A DNA stretch of 64,000 bases from the NCBI GenBank assembly GCA_030746435.1, contig JASLMV010000001.1:182170-246169 (forward strand), read 5' to 3'. Origin of the DNA: Gammaproteobacteria bacterium (GTDB lineage Bacteria > Pseudomonadota > Gammaproteobacteria > Steroidobacterales > GCA-2729495). How positions within the stretch are numbered: position 1 is the first letter of the stretch; each line of letters begins with the position of its first letter. The notes under the pieces are model-generated. The model was given only the letters and a program-made list of their open reading frames with translations. It was not told where the DNA came from and did no database searches. This document shows, piece by piece, positions 45,411 to 54,951 of the stretch. The translations under genes were made by a program, and so were the position numbers.

Positions 45411-45891
45411 TGCGGGCGGACTGGCCGAAGATCTTTTCAACGACGTTAGCATCGGCAACGAGTTACCGTCCGAAGGCACATTAATCGTCAGCCTCGACCA
45501 GTGGCGGGAGCACCGCGACGAGCTCATCAGTCGCACCGAACCCATTGGCGTTTGCCTTAAAAGCGATGAAAAGCCTGATGAAATTGCAGCCGATCTGGAA
45601 TATTTTGCGGTCATCGCGCTCGAGTTCCCAACGTTCAGAGATGGCCGGCCTTACTCCTATGCGCGCCTGTTACGTGAGCGTTACGGGTACACGGGTGAGC
45701 TGCGTGCCGTCGGCGATGTACTGCTGGAACAGCTGCATTTTATGCACCGGGTGGGTTTCGACGCATTCAGCATCGCCGATGACGACGCCGTGCGCGCGTG
45801 GGAAATTGCGGCAGCTGATGTCAGCGTCTGGTATCAGCCCACAAGCGATGGACGGGCATCGGTGATGGAACTGCGCCACGGAAGGCGTTAA
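45397..45891 (+). CDS. DUF934 protein (sulfite-reduction-associated)
   Basis: A 164-residue protein of the DUF934 family, recognised by L-E-F-P-T-F-R-D-G-R-P-Y-S-Y-A-R-L-L-R-E-R and by position directly after CysI. The family is routinely found with sulfite reductase and adenylylsulfate reductase genes; it is thought to help electron supply or assembly. An AAGGAGG site at about 45386-45392 supports the ATG inside the cysI end. Confidence 0.88.
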   Translation: MAILNAGGLAEDLFNDVSIGNELPSEGTLIVSLDQWREHRDELISRTEPIGVCLKSDEKPDEIAADLEYFAVIALEFPTFRDGRPYSYARLLRERYGYTGELRAVGDVLLEQLHFMHRVGFDAFSIADDDAVRAWEIAAADVSVWYQPTSDGRASVMELRHGRR

Positions 45892-46031
45892 TTGGCTTCG
45901 GAAGTAGCGTCCGGGCTGTTTCACTGCTAGGCTTGCCCGCTGTCTTGCCAGCCCGGCGCACTTTTTCACGCTTACCGCGCCCGCCTGCGACATTCAGCGC
46001 CGTTAGTTAACACCGGGGAACAGCATTCGCC

Positions 46032-47240
46032 ATGACAGATGAGGCGGGAAGCCTGCGCGGCAAACTAACCCTGGCAGGGGGCATGACGCTGTTCGCAATC
46101 GGCCAGTCACTGCTGTTCATTATTATCGCCCCCCTGACGCCCCTGACCGGACTCGACAAAACGCAGTTCGGCCTTATTTTCGGACTGGCAAATATTCCGC
46201 TGATATTCGCCGCGCCAATGTGGGGGCGGCTAAGCGATAGTCACGGCCGTAAACCTGTTTTTATAATTGGGTTGGCCGGCAGCGCAGTCGGCACATTAAT
46301 GGTTGCCCTCTCGCTGAGATACGGACTCAGTGCGGGGTCGTCGGTCGGGCTGGTGGCGATACTGCTGTTTATGTCACGGGCTTTCTATTCCGCAACTGCC
46401 TCCGCGATTTACCCGTCTTCGCAGGCCTACATGGCTGATGTAACGCCTCCGGAAAATAGGGCACAGGGTATGGCGCTGATCGGCGGCGCAAACAGCCTGG
46501 GTTCAATACTGGGGCCCGCCATCGGCGGTGGGCTCGCTTTCATGGGGCTGCTTTTCCCCATGTATGTTACGACCGTGATCATGATCTTAGGCACTGTCTG
46601 GGCAATCTATGGGTTGCGTGAACCTGCCAAACACATCGAACAGCAGCAAAAACCCGATATCAGGTTTTCGGACAAGCGCCTGCGCCCCTATATGATCCTG
46701 TGGGCATGTTTTTTCTTTGTGTTTATTTCCATGCAGTTTATTACGCCGTTTTATATCGGCGATAAATACGGCTTTAGCGACCCGAAGGAAATGTCACAGA
46801 TAGCAAGTATCGCGCTTGCCAGTATGGCCATCGTAATAACGATCACGCAGGGAATTATTTTACAGCTCATCAAGCCGCACCCGCGCACACTGCTGCGCCT
46901 GTGCGGACCGAGCTTTGCCATAGCGCTGTTGATCATCGCATTTGCGCCGAATATCTACATCATGATTTTCGGCTATTCGCTGATAGGTATCTCGTTCTCG
47001 TTTGCAACGCCAGGCATCAACGGTGGTGCCAGCCTTAGTGTAAAACGGCACGAACAGGGTGCTGCTGCCGGCGTCCTGGCTGCGGCCAACACCGTGGGAC
47101 CAATCCTCGGTCCGGCGCTCGGCCCGATGATGTACACCATCGCCCCCAACGCTCCCATGCTGTTCGGGGTCTTCCTGTTTGTACTGCTGAGCTTTTATGT
47201 ACTGACGATTAAGGTCCCGGACTACAGCGCATCAGGCTAA
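46032..47240 (+). CDS. Major facilitator superfamily transporter
   Basis: A 402-residue MFS protein with about twelve hydrophobic helices. The loop between helices 2 and 3 reads W-G-R-L-S-D-S-H-G-R-K-P, the canonical G-x-x-x-D-x-x-G-R-K/R motif. The pattern A-x-x-x-G-x-x-x-G-P-A-I-G-G in helix 5 fits drug- or metabolite-efflux members. Its stop overlaps the VTC-domain gene stop by four bases on the opposite strand. Substrate not recognised. Confidence 0.88.
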   Translation: MTDEAGSLRGKLTLAGGMTLFAIGQSLLFIIIAPLTPLTGLDKTQFGLIFGLANIPLIFAAPMWGRLSDSHGRKPVFIIGLAGSAVGTLMVALSLRYGLSAGSSVGLVAILLFMSRAFYSATASAIYPSSQAYMADVTPPENRAQGMALIGGANSLGSILGPAIGGGLAFMGLLFPMYVTTVIMILGTVWAIYGLREPAKHIEQQQKPDIRFSDKRLRPYMILWACFFFVFISMQFITPFYIGDKYGFSDPKEMSQIASIALASMAIVITITQGIILQLIKPHPRTLLRLCGPSFAIALLIIAFAPNIYIMIFGYSLIGISFSFATPGINGGASLSVKRHEQGAAAGVLAAANTVGPILGPALGPMMYTIAPNAPMLFGVFLFVLLSFYVLTIKVPDYSASG

Positions 47241-47932
47241 ACCAGCCCAACCGCCCTGACGGCATTCATGTATTTCGAGTGCCTGGAAATACGCAGTGGA
47301 AAATCCTCGATCATTTCTACCGCACGCTGCCGGTCGGCACGGGAAAACTTGAATTCAACGACCAGCGTGTCCTGCATAATGGCCGGGTGCTCGAAATTGG
47401 GATACAGCCCACTGCGCTGGTCGAATACCCGTTGATCGGTATCGATAGTGGCGCGGATTACTGTATCTGTCGTACAAAAATATTGCCGTATATAGCGGTT
47501 GATCATAATGGGCAGGGGATTCTGGTCCAGCCACAACTTTGCGTTCCAGGGCAGCTGTGCACGTAAAGTTGCGCGGATATCGGCCCAGCTTTTCCCGGGC
47601 GCGTACGGCGGTTCATCCACGGGGAAACGCTGTTTCCAGCCGAAATAGTTGCGCTTTTGCTTTACCTCAAGCGAACCTGCCGCGGGGCCGGGACTTTCAC
47701 CGTACCAGCGGTAACGAACTTTTGATCGCTCGCTGACACCCGCCAGGTTTTCAGCGTAGGCGTGATAATCCCAGTTATCGAAATAGACATTATTAACCTG
47801 CCGCTCCGGGTAGGGCCGGATAAAGCCGGCCGGATGCAACAGCAACCAGTTACGTACCCGGTCAACTTCGGTTGCATAGGCCGCAAACTTGATCTCATGG
47901 CGTTCTTCGTGCCCGCCTTCTGCCTCGCTCAT
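47237..47932 (-). CDS. VTC-domain polyphosphate-polymerase-like protein
   Basis: A 231-residue protein with a VTC catalytic-tunnel fold. It shows E-I-K-F-A near the start, V-N-N-V-Y-F-D-N, Y-R-W-Y-G, E-V-K-Q-K-R and a late V-V-E-F-K-F pattern, the acidic/basic strands that bind nucleotide and polyphosphate in VTC proteins. ATG 47932 overlaps the upstream CotH-family stop by one base; a GTG at 47935 is an alternative. It is the last gene of a DUF4956-CotH-VTC operon, a combination I know from other bacteria. Confidence 0.87.
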   Translation of the reverse strand: MSEAEGGHEERHEIKFAAYATEVDRVRNWLLLHPAGFIRPYPERQVNNVYFDNWDYHAYAENLAGVSERSKVRYRWYGESPGPAAGSLEVKQKRNYFGWKQRFPVDEPPYAPGKSWADIRATLRAQLPWNAKLWLDQNPLPIMINRYIRQYFCTTDTVIRATIDTDQRVFDQRSGLYPNFEHPAIMQDTLVVEFKFSRADRQRAVEMIEDFPLRISRHSKYMNAVRAVGLV

Positions 47933-50661
47933 CACCGGCGCAACCCCGGCCGCATAACCGTTTCATAAAGCGCAGCAACATTAATGTCACGGGTTTCCTG
48001 CTCTGTGCCGTCCAGTTGCACGCGACTGCCCGTCTGGACAAGAACCGGGGTCTCCGCACTATCGATGCGGACATTCTGTGCCACTATTTCGGCAGCCCCG
48101 TACTCGGGTTTCTTTATATATGCGGTCAGGCCAGCGAAGCTGGCATTAGAAATTTTTGCGTCACTGAGCAGCAACCTGGAGCCATCCTTCGAAGCAGCAC
48201 CTGTGCCGACACTGCCGATCGTCACGTCACGCGCGTCGAGTTCGCTCTTTTCACCGACCGACAATGCCTTGTCCGATACGTTTTCGAAGTGGGTGCCGAT
48301 AACGGTGACGCGGCTGCCGCTGACATCTATCGCATCACCACCACCGGCAGTGCCAATATTCCGGAATTCGCCTCCTTTGACCGAGCCATCGGCAAAGTCC
48401 GCATCGAAGGCATCGGATGCTGTACCGTCGATTACCGTATTCAGCAGCTCAAATTCTGAATGAATAATATTGAGTGCATCCTCTCCCTGGCTCCCGTGGA
48501 GTTCGCAATTGCTAAGTTGCACATCGCTGGCATAGAAATTAACGCCACCCGTAAGCGTCCATGCATCCGTTACAACGCTGGTGGTACCTTTTACGACCAC
48601 GTGCTCCAGCACAGAACGTTTGCCCGCCTCCATCACCACCAGCCCCGGCCAGCCCTTGCCATCCGCTGGTTCCAGCACTATCGGTGCAAATGCCTTGCCG
48701 GCGAGACGTATCGGCCCTTTCGACAATAACAGGGCATCCGCTGCAAATCTCAACATCGTGCCCGCACCCACATGCAGGCTGTAACCTTTGGGAATAATCA
48801 GGGATTCCTTCACCTGCCACGTGCCGCCATCGATGCGCAGTACATTCGGCTCGGCAAGTTTCAGAAAACTGTGGGCCGCGAGTTGCACGTCGAGGGTGCT
48901 TTCCGGCAGGGGCACGGCTACAAGCGGAGGATAGATCCGGGCAACAGGAAATTCCTTGACCCAGTGCCGCCCCCGCATACCGGCTGTCACCAGGGGTATC
49001 CAGCCCGTCGCCTCGGGCGGCGGCCGCAATGCGAACTGAAACTTCTCCCCTGTCGAGCCGATGCCGCGGGCCGGAATATTAAATGGAAGTTCTTCCGGCC
49101 GCACCAGTGCATCGACTTTCTTACCCGTCGCCTCGTTGAACCAACGGATCCTGGTTATACGCACGTCCCTGGGTATGGTGGTTTCGACCTTAAGAAGGTG
49201 TCCAGCGGCATTTTGCAGCAACCCCAGGTTGGCAAATGCCGGGTAAACGAATACCTCCTTCCCGGCAAAGAAATACAGGAAGCTTTCTTTATCTTCCGCT
49301 GCTTCATACTTTGAGGCCGTGTCTAGCAGAGCGTCGAGCCGGGCCTGAAGATAATCCAGCGGGAAACGATTCAGCAACCGGAACTCGGTTTGCAAAAGCC
49401 TGAACGGCTCTTCCTCTTCCTCGCGCAGATAAGTTTCCAGGGATCCGTCGGTATAGCCCGCCGCAAGTTCGCGCAACACCCGTGCGTAGTGTTCCCATAT
49501 CGCCGGATCGTTTACGAGTCGGGCAATCATCGGCTCGTCATTAATGACCGAATCAATGCCAGTGAAACGATCCTGTAGCGTGATGTCGAACGCGATCGGT
49601 TCAAGCCGCATGGTTATGGGGTTTAGATAGAAACGGAGGTTATGCCAGGCCATGGTATGCGCCGAGCCAAAAACATCAGCGATACCAATCAGTGATCCCA
49701 TCTGCTTGGCATCAAAAACCTCGGACGGCTGGAGGCTACCGTCGACGAATCCCCGCAACAGCCCTTCGGCGGCCTCGTACTGCTTGGTGAGTACGGGTGA
49801 TTCGGCTATCCTGGCCGACCCGAAGGCATCGATAGCCGCGTTGCTGTAATGATCGAAGGCACCGCCCCAACCGACGACCTCGCCGTAGGGTGAATCTACG
49901 GCCTCCCAGACCTTCGACTCGTCGAACCGGATGATGACGCCTTCGCGCCGACGGTTGTACTCGAGCAGCTCCTTGGTGAAAAACTCCTCAAGGGCCATGA
50001 TCCCCATCGATTCGCCGTTGAGTGTCACCTCCACGAACTCATAGCGCGGGCGCATAACGCCATAGCGGTCGAGCATTCTGAAAAACAGGAGTTCAGACTG
50101 GTAACCGCGCGTTCCCGGGTTCTGTATCGAGAAGCGGCGCATCCCGAGTATCTGCTCGTCGTTGCGGGTATGTATGCGGAACGACCACTTGAGGCCGTAA
50201 AGATGATCGGTCCAGTCGCCCTTGAGGCGCAGCTTGACAGGAATCACGCGGTTCTCGAAACGAATCTCCCCTCTTACGAAATCGTCCGGCCCCTGGATCA
50301 GCCGCATGTTGTCGAGCGCATTCTGGCGAATCTCGTAGATGCGGGATATTTCCCTGAATGGGACGTCGATGATGAGTTCGGGAATATCTGGCGTGCCATC
50401 TTTCATCTGCCGCAGATAGGCGCCGATGGCGATAACCACCTTCTGGCTCAGGTTTACATCGAATTCGCGAAACTCTTCTCCCCAGCGCTCTTCCAGGTCC
50501 CGGGACGCATTCTGCACCACCACCGGGTTGGTCAGGAACACGAAAATAACAAATACGAACGCAACCGCAATCAGCAGAAGGGTAATGCGGCCGAGACGCC
50601 GCAACAGGCTTATCGGTGTGACATCGCTATGCCCGGCCTTTCTAGGCTGAGTCAGCTTCAT
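47932..50661 (-). CDS. CotH-kinase family protein with C-terminal beta-helix
   Basis: A 909-residue protein. One N-terminal membrane segment lies at about residues 28-48. It is followed by a CotH-kinase domain (L-K-W-S-F-R-I, R-R-F-S-I-Q-N, E-L-L-F-F-R-M-L, I-M-A-L-E-E-F-F, I-I-R-F-D-E-S, then a catalytic-like F-D-I-T-L-Q-D-R segment). From about 590 onward, G-x-N / I-x-x-S repeats form a right-handed parallel beta-helix. The kinase should lie outside the cytoplasm. Middle gene of the DUF4956-CotH-VTC set, so a role with polyphosphate or phosphorylated surface material is inferred. Confidence 0.85.
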   Translation of the reverse strand: MKLTQPRKAGHSDVTPISLLRRLGRITLLLIAVAFVFVIFVFLTNPVVVQNASRDLEERWGEEFREFDVNLSQKVVIAIGAYLRQMKDGTPDIPELIIDVPFREISRIYEIRQNALDNMRLIQGPDDFVRGEIRFENRVIPVKLRLKGDWTDHLYGLKWSFRIHTRNDEQILGMRRFSIQNPGTRGYQSELLFFRMLDRYGVMRPRYEFVEVTLNGESMGIMALEEFFTKELLEYNRRREGVIIRFDESKVWEAVDSPYGEVVGWGGAFDHYSNAAIDAFGSARIAESPVLTKQYEAAEGLLRGFVDGSLQPSEVFDAKQMGSLIGIADVFGSAHTMAWHNLRFYLNPITMRLEPIAFDITLQDRFTGIDSVINDEPMIARLVNDPAIWEHYARVLRELAAGYTDGSLETYLREEEEEPFRLLQTEFRLLNRFPLDYLQARLDALLDTASKYEAAEDKESFLYFFAGKEVFVYPAFANLGLLQNAAGHLLKVETTIPRDVRITRIRWFNEATGKKVDALVRPEELPFNIPARGIGSTGEKFQFALRPPPEATGWIPLVTAGMRGRHWVKEFPVARIYPPLVAVPLPESTLDVQLAAHSFLKLAEPNVLRIDGGTWQVKESLIIPKGYSLHVGAGTMLRFAADALLLSKGPIRLAGKAFAPIVLEPADGKGWPGLVVMEAGKRSVLEHVVVKGTTSVVTDAWTLTGGVNFYASDVQLSNCELHGSQGEDALNIIHSEFELLNTVIDGTASDAFDADFADGSVKGGEFRNIGTAGGGDAIDVSGSRVTVIGTHFENVSDKALSVGEKSELDARDVTIGSVGTGAASKDGSRLLLSDAKISNASFAGLTAYIKKPEYGAAEIVAQNVRIDSAETPVLVQTGSRVQLDGTEQETRDINVAALYETVMRPGLRR

Positions 50662-50669
50662 AGCAGCAC

Positions 50670-51359
50670 CTAAATTCCGGGCATACCGCTCTGGTCGAGG
50701 AAGGTGACACCAATTTCCGGGAAGCTCACACGCAGGTCATCACTTAACTTGCTAAGTACGGTTGTCGAATCGATGTCGAGCAGATAGGTTGCATCCAGGT
50801 TTCCCGACCGCTCGTCGAAACGGCGTAAATCGCTGGAATTTACATGCCGGCCTATAACTTCGTTGATCGCCTCGAGCTGGCTTTTCCCACCCCCCTCCTG
50901 GGCAAGGTTAACGGACAGGTAGAGGTTCTTGCCCGCGTCACGTTTGCTGAACTGTTTTATCAGTGTCATCGCGACCAGGATGAAAATGCCCGCTGCGATC
51001 GTTGCTGCCACCTGGTTGGCACCCAGGCCGAGGCCCATCGCAATGGAAATAAACAGGTAGGCCAGCTCTTCCGGCTCCTTGATAGGAGTACGAAAACGCA
51101 CAATGGATAAAGCGCCGACAAGGCCGAGAGACAAAGCCAGCGAGCTCTTCACAACCATAATGATGAGCACGGTCGTCAACAGTACGAACGGCAGCACGCC
51201 GGCCAACTCGTCGCGGTTGGATAAAGTCGACCCGAAGCGCAGGAAATGCCATCGCACGAGCAATGCCAGCACCAGGCCGATAGCCAGGTTCAGCAGTAAC
51301 TCAGGCAGGGAAAACGGGGCATCTCCGGCAGCACCAAACAAGTCAAGTTCTGTTGGCAT
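50670..51359 (-). CDS. DUF4956 membrane protein
   Basis: A 229-residue protein with about four hydrophobic segments in its first 135 residues (L-L-N-L-A-I-G-L-V-L-A, V-L-P-F-V-L-L-T-T-V-L-I-I, L-S-L-G-L-V-G-A-L-S-I-V-R-F-R-T and a following pair) and a soluble C-terminus. The A-L-S-I-V-R-F-R-T-x-I-K-x-P-E-E segment marks the DUF4956 family. First gene of the trio; the ATG lies 122 bases downstream of a gap containing the promoter. Confidence 0.85.
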   Translation of the reverse strand: MPTELDLFGAAGDAPFSLPELLLNLAIGLVLALLVRWHFLRFGSTLSNRDELAGVLPFVLLTTVLIIMVVKSSLALSLGLVGALSIVRFRTPIKEPEELAYLFISIAMGLGLGANQVAATIAAGIFILVAMTLIKQFSKRDAGKNLYLSVNLAQEGGGKSQLEAINEVIGRHVNSSDLRRFDERSGNLDATYLLDIDSTTVLSKLSDDLRVSFPEIGVTFLDQSGMPGI

Positions 51360-51481
51360 ATCAGTTATCTACCTCGGATTCAGCGACACATACTCGGCGC
51401 CCGCAATTGTGCATCAGCCACAGTGGAATAACCAGCGCCGGGCCGCCGGGCCGCATGAGTCAAAGCCGCGGTGGGTACTGT

Positions 51482-52309
51482 TCAGGTCCGGAAACGCGCG
51501 AACAATTCTTCGTCGATTCCGTATTCTTCTGACATCTCGACCATATGTTGTGCAGTAACACTAGGGGCTCCCTTGGCCTGGGCATGTTCCTCGAGCCGCT
51601 CGGAAACCATCTGGCGTACGGCAACAGGAACGCCCATCAATGCCTCGATCGCCTTGTCGTCCCATTTCATGGTCATCTTAATCTTGCCGCCCTTCTGACC
51701 GCCCGGAGGTTCCTGCAGCTCGTGCATCTTCACGTTATCGGTGTACGCGTGATAGTAGTAGCGGCGGCTCTGGTCGCCGAGCCCCACCGGCAGGTTCATT
51801 GCGGGTATGCGTTCGGAACGATCCATCTGTTCCAGCCCTTCATCCATTACTATGGCTTCGATGTTCGCAATAATAATGCCGCTGCTCTTCTCGAGGTGAA
51901 TCACCTGATCTACCGTACATTCTGCAATCTGCGGGCATTCGTCGATACTGGGGGGCTTGACCTTGCGTGACGGGATCATCGTGAAACGCGTATGCTCCAG
52001 CTCGTTTACCCCTTCGGGCCAGAAACGGGCTGTCTCCATCATGTCGTCGAGGTAATCGGCTGACGGGCAATTCACGACAAATTCACCGGTGGCGAGGATA
52101 TTCTGGAAGGTATGCGATTCCTGCCGGAACCCCACCATCATACGGGGATTCTTTTGCATTACGTCGAACTGCATGATGTGGGAGTACGGCCCGGCATTTA
52201 CATTGCCTTCCTTGTCAAGCGTGGTAATGACCGTGATCAGTTTCGGGAATATCCAGATATCCGAATACCAGAATGGCCTGATCCGGATTTCTTCTTTCTT
52301 TCTCGGCAT
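51482..52309 (-). CDS. Flavin-reductase-like protein with C-terminal PCP_red domain
   Basis: A 275-residue protein. The first ~200 residues are a split-barrel FMN-binding fold of the flavin-reductase type (W-Y-S-D-I-W-I-F-P-K-L-I-T-V-I-T-T, H-I-M-Q-F-D-V, H-T-F-Q-N-I-L-A-T-G-E-F-V-V-N). The last ~60 residues (from W-D-D-K-A-I-E-A-L-M-G-V-P) match the short PCP_red helical domain first seen in protochlorophyllide reductase subunits. Electron-donor function to an oxygenase or related enzyme is plausible. ATG 52309 was chosen because the earlier frame does not resemble a domain. Confidence 0.8.
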   Translation of the reverse strand: MPRKKEEIRIRPFWYSDIWIFPKLITVITTLDKEGNVNAGPYSHIMQFDVMQKNPRMMVGFRQESHTFQNILATGEFVVNCPSADYLDDMMETARFWPEGVNELEHTRFTMIPSRKVKPPSIDECPQIAECTVDQVIHLEKSSGIIIANIEAIVMDEGLEQMDRSERIPAMNLPVGLGDQSRRYYYHAYTDNVKMHELQEPPGGQKGGKIKMTMKWDDKAIEALMGVPVAVRQMVSERLEEHAQAKGAPSVTAQHMVEMSEEYGIDEELFARFRT

Positions 52310-52456
52310 ATTTTGTATCCTTTTGAGTGTTGCATTAGCGGCAGCAGACGGCAAAATTATCACAGGCAACATAGCTGCGTAGTAAATATTTGGCCCTAAC
52401 CCCCGTGCGGACTCCTGCCAGCCTGTCCGGGGGCTATCGGCCCAACAGGAGGCTTT

Positions 52457-52993
52457 ATGCCCGATGTATGTCAAGCGGTACCCGAGCCATCCGCCTGGGT
52501 CGTTCGCCATGCAGAAAATATCCCGTCCGGGGGCACGGTACTGGACCTTGCCTGCGGCTCGGGGCGCCATACGCGCCTGCTCCGCAGGCTCGGTTACTCG
52601 GTGCTGGCCACGGACACTGACCTGGAAAGAATCAAAGACCTGGAGGGTCAACCCGGAATCGAGCTGCGGCAGGCCGACCTCGAACAGGACAGTTGGCCAT
52701 TTGAAGAAAAGCAGTTTACCGGTATCGTAGTAACCAACTACCTGCATCGGCCTCACCTCGATAAACTCACTGATTGCCTGACAGATTCCGGCATATTGAT
52801 TTATGAAACTTTTGCCGTAGGGAATGAACAATACGGTAAACCGTCGAGCCCGGATTACCTGTTGCAGCCGGGAGAACTTTTACAGGTATTCGGTGATCGG
52901 CTGGAAGTTGTCGCGTTCGAACAGGGGCTCATACACGAACCCGGCCCTAAGGTAATACAACGTCTGTGCGCACGGCGACCGGCAACCCGGTGA
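52457..52993 (+). CDS. Class I SAM-dependent methyltransferase
   Basis: A 178-residue methyltransferase with motif I at V-L-D-L-A-C-G-S-G-R-H-T and the acidic motif at A-T-D-T-D. The AGGAGG site at 52447-52452 fixes ATG 52457. The substrate is unknown. It lies 22 bases before a Rieske oxygenase on the same strand and may be cotranscribed with it. Confidence 0.88.
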   Translation: MPDVCQAVPEPSAWVVRHAENIPSGGTVLDLACGSGRHTRLLRRLGYSVLATDTDLERIKDLEGQPGIELRQADLEQDSWPFEEKQFTGIVVTNYLHRPHLDKLTDCLTDSGILIYETFAVGNEQYGKPSSPDYLLQPGELLQVFGDRLEVVAFEQGLIHEPGPKVIQRLCARRPATR

Positions 52994-53015
52994 GAACAAG
53001 AAAGCGGGGATTACG

Positions 53016-54086
53016 ATGTATATAAATTTCTGGATCCCTATGGCGCTGGCCAGTGAACTGGAAGATACGCCAATCAGGGTGGCCGCACTCAGTCAGGAGT
53101 TTGCTCTGTTCCGCAATTCCGAAGGCAAGGCATTTTGCCTGGCCGATGTGTGCGTGCATCGCGGCAGTTCGCTCAGCGCAGGTAAAGTTAAAAGCGACTG
53201 CCTGCAATGCCCCTACCACGGCTGGGAATTCGACGGCGAAGGTAATTGCACCCATATCCCTACAATTGCGAGCGATGCAAAAATTCCTGGACGTGCCCGC
53301 GTCGATTCATATCCGGTAATTGAACGTTACGGCGTGGTATTCGCCTTTCTGGGCGACCTGCCTGAAGAAGAAAGGCCGGACTTACTCGAGATCAGCGAAT
53401 GGGATCAGGAAGGCTGGAGCACGACACACCTCGTTTATCCCTGGCAGGCCAACCTCGAGCGGGTCGTCGAAAACGGGCTTGATGCCACTCATACTGAATT
53501 CGTTCACCCTTCTGCCGGCCTGCAGGGGTCTTTCGATCCCGAGAAGCTGGAAGACGCAAGGCTGGTCGAGCATCCCTGGGGCAATGAATACCTGATGAGC
53601 ACGCCCGCTGTCGAAATATCGCATGGTCACTACGGTGCCAATCACCAGTGGACTTTCCTTGGTTTTAAGATGGGCGACATGACCGGACACTTCCGCTTCT
53701 ATTCTTTCGTCAGGCCTGTCGACGAAAACTCAGTTATACGCTACATATTTCATGCAAGGAATTTTCAGCTGGGTGAGAAGATGGACAAAGAAATGCTCAA
53801 AACAAACCTTGGTTTCGAGGCGGAAGACCGTCCTGTTATCGAAGCGATGCGGCCCCTCGAGTCTCCACTTGGCCCTGGCGAAGAACTGCTTTTACCGGAA
53901 GATGAAATTATGCTCGCCTACCGCAGAAGTCTGAAAAAGTGGCGCGACAATGGCTGGCACATTGACAGCGAGAAACTGCATGACGCAGGCAGGCGATGTA
54001 CTTTCACGATACCAAGTCCGGCGCGCCGGGGCTCTTCAGCCTGGATACGGAATACGGTACCAATGTCTGCCATGGGCGGAGACTAA
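53016..54086 (+). CDS. Rieske oxygenase, alpha-subunit type
   Basis: A 356-residue Rieske non-heme iron oxygenase. The N-terminal [2Fe-2S] cluster is held by Cys46-x-His48 and Cys65-x-x-His68 (C-V-H-R-G...C-P-Y-H-G-W). The mononuclear iron ligands are His159 and His164 in G-L-D-A-T-H-T-E-F-V-H, the bridging Asp156 being conserved. No reductase or ferredoxin gene is beside it. The substrate is unknown: its size fits demethylases or ring-hydroxylating enzymes. Confidence 0.93.
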   Translation: MYINFWIPMALASELEDTPIRVAALSQEFALFRNSEGKAFCLADVCVHRGSSLSAGKVKSDCLQCPYHGWEFDGEGNCTHIPTIASDAKIPGRARVDSYPVIERYGVVFAFLGDLPEEERPDLLEISEWDQEGWSTTHLVYPWQANLERVVENGLDATHTEFVHPSAGLQGSFDPEKLEDARLVEHPWGNEYLMSTPAVEISHGHYGANHQWTFLGFKMGDMTGHFRFYSFVRPVDENSVIRYIFHARNFQLGEKMDKEMLKTNLGFEAEDRPVIEAMRPLESPLGPGEELLLPEDEIMLAYRRSLKKWRDNGWHIDSEKLHDAGRRCTFTIPSPARRGSSAWIRNTVPMSAMGGD

Positions 54087-54092
54087 CGGCAG

Positions 54093-54803
54093 CTAAACCT
54101 CCATCGGAGGTACGCGGCCGCGCGCGAAGCGCTGCGCCGTAAGGACGTAAGATAGTTGCAACACAACCTCGCCTGCATTTGAAGGCGCCATGCCATAAGC
54201 ACTGATCGGCACCCCGGCCGCGCCAAACATGACCAACGCCCCCAGCAGCAGCCAGGGCCAGTCGTTACGCCGCCACAATGCGAAGCCGACAACGATCGTT
54301 ACCATATTTCCGACTATTGCCGGTATCGGCGGCCCGGAACCGGTCACGGCTTCCTGCCCTTCAAAACAGAAGTGCGAAGGAAACAGGTTGGTTGTATAGC
54401 GAAGTATGCCGTCGAAACATGCGGGCTTCAGTTCCAGGCCGATCAGGTGTTCGAATGCACCAAGCAGGACCATGGCTCCCACAACCAACCAGATACCTAC
54501 ACGAAAGGGGCGCGTCGCCGCCCACGGAATGCCACCAGCGGCTGCCATCTGGCTGACCGCTATCATCATGAAAGGCGTGAGCAGTGCGTGCATGTAAAAG
54601 CGTGGCAGGCTGAGAAGTTCGAGCAGGGACCCCTGCCCGATGGTCGTGCCCAGCGACACGATCAGGTTGTCATACACCAGGCCCACAGCAATGATGGCGA
54701 TAATCGGGGCACCGGCAGCTTTGTACTGTTTTGACAGGTAACAGGCCCAACCAAAAACAATGGCATGGGCGAGTACGTAGGCAGGGAATGCGTAGGCGGA
54801 CAA
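54093..54803 (-). CDS. Polytopic membrane protein of unknown function
   Basis: A 236-residue protein with about seven hydrophobic segments and no domain I can name. The only start in range is a TTG with a GAGG site eight bases upstream. It is convergent with the Rieske oxygenase and divergent from the SDR that follows. Confidence 0.65.
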   Translation of the reverse strand: MSAYAFPAYVLAHAIVFGWACYLSKQYKAAGAPIIAIIAVGLVYDNLIVSLGTTIGQGSLLELLSLPRFYMHALLTPFMMIAVSQMAAAGGIPWAATRPFRVGIWLVVGAMVLLGAFEHLIGLELKPACFDGILRYTTNLFPSHFCFEGQEAVTGSGPPIPAIVGNMVTIVVGFALWRRNDWPWLLLGALVMFGAAGVPISAYGMAPSNAGEVVLQLSYVLTAQRFARGRVPPMEV

Positions 54804-54951
54804 AAGGACTACCTCTTGTTATGGGCGCTAATACTAGCAAGTTAATCCGGAATAGAACCAATCCACGGCAAAATCCGGCAGACGGTGCCCCGGTGACCGC
54901 AGTCTCGGTTATTATCGCCGCTACACACGTCCCGAAAGACGGAGAAAACCG

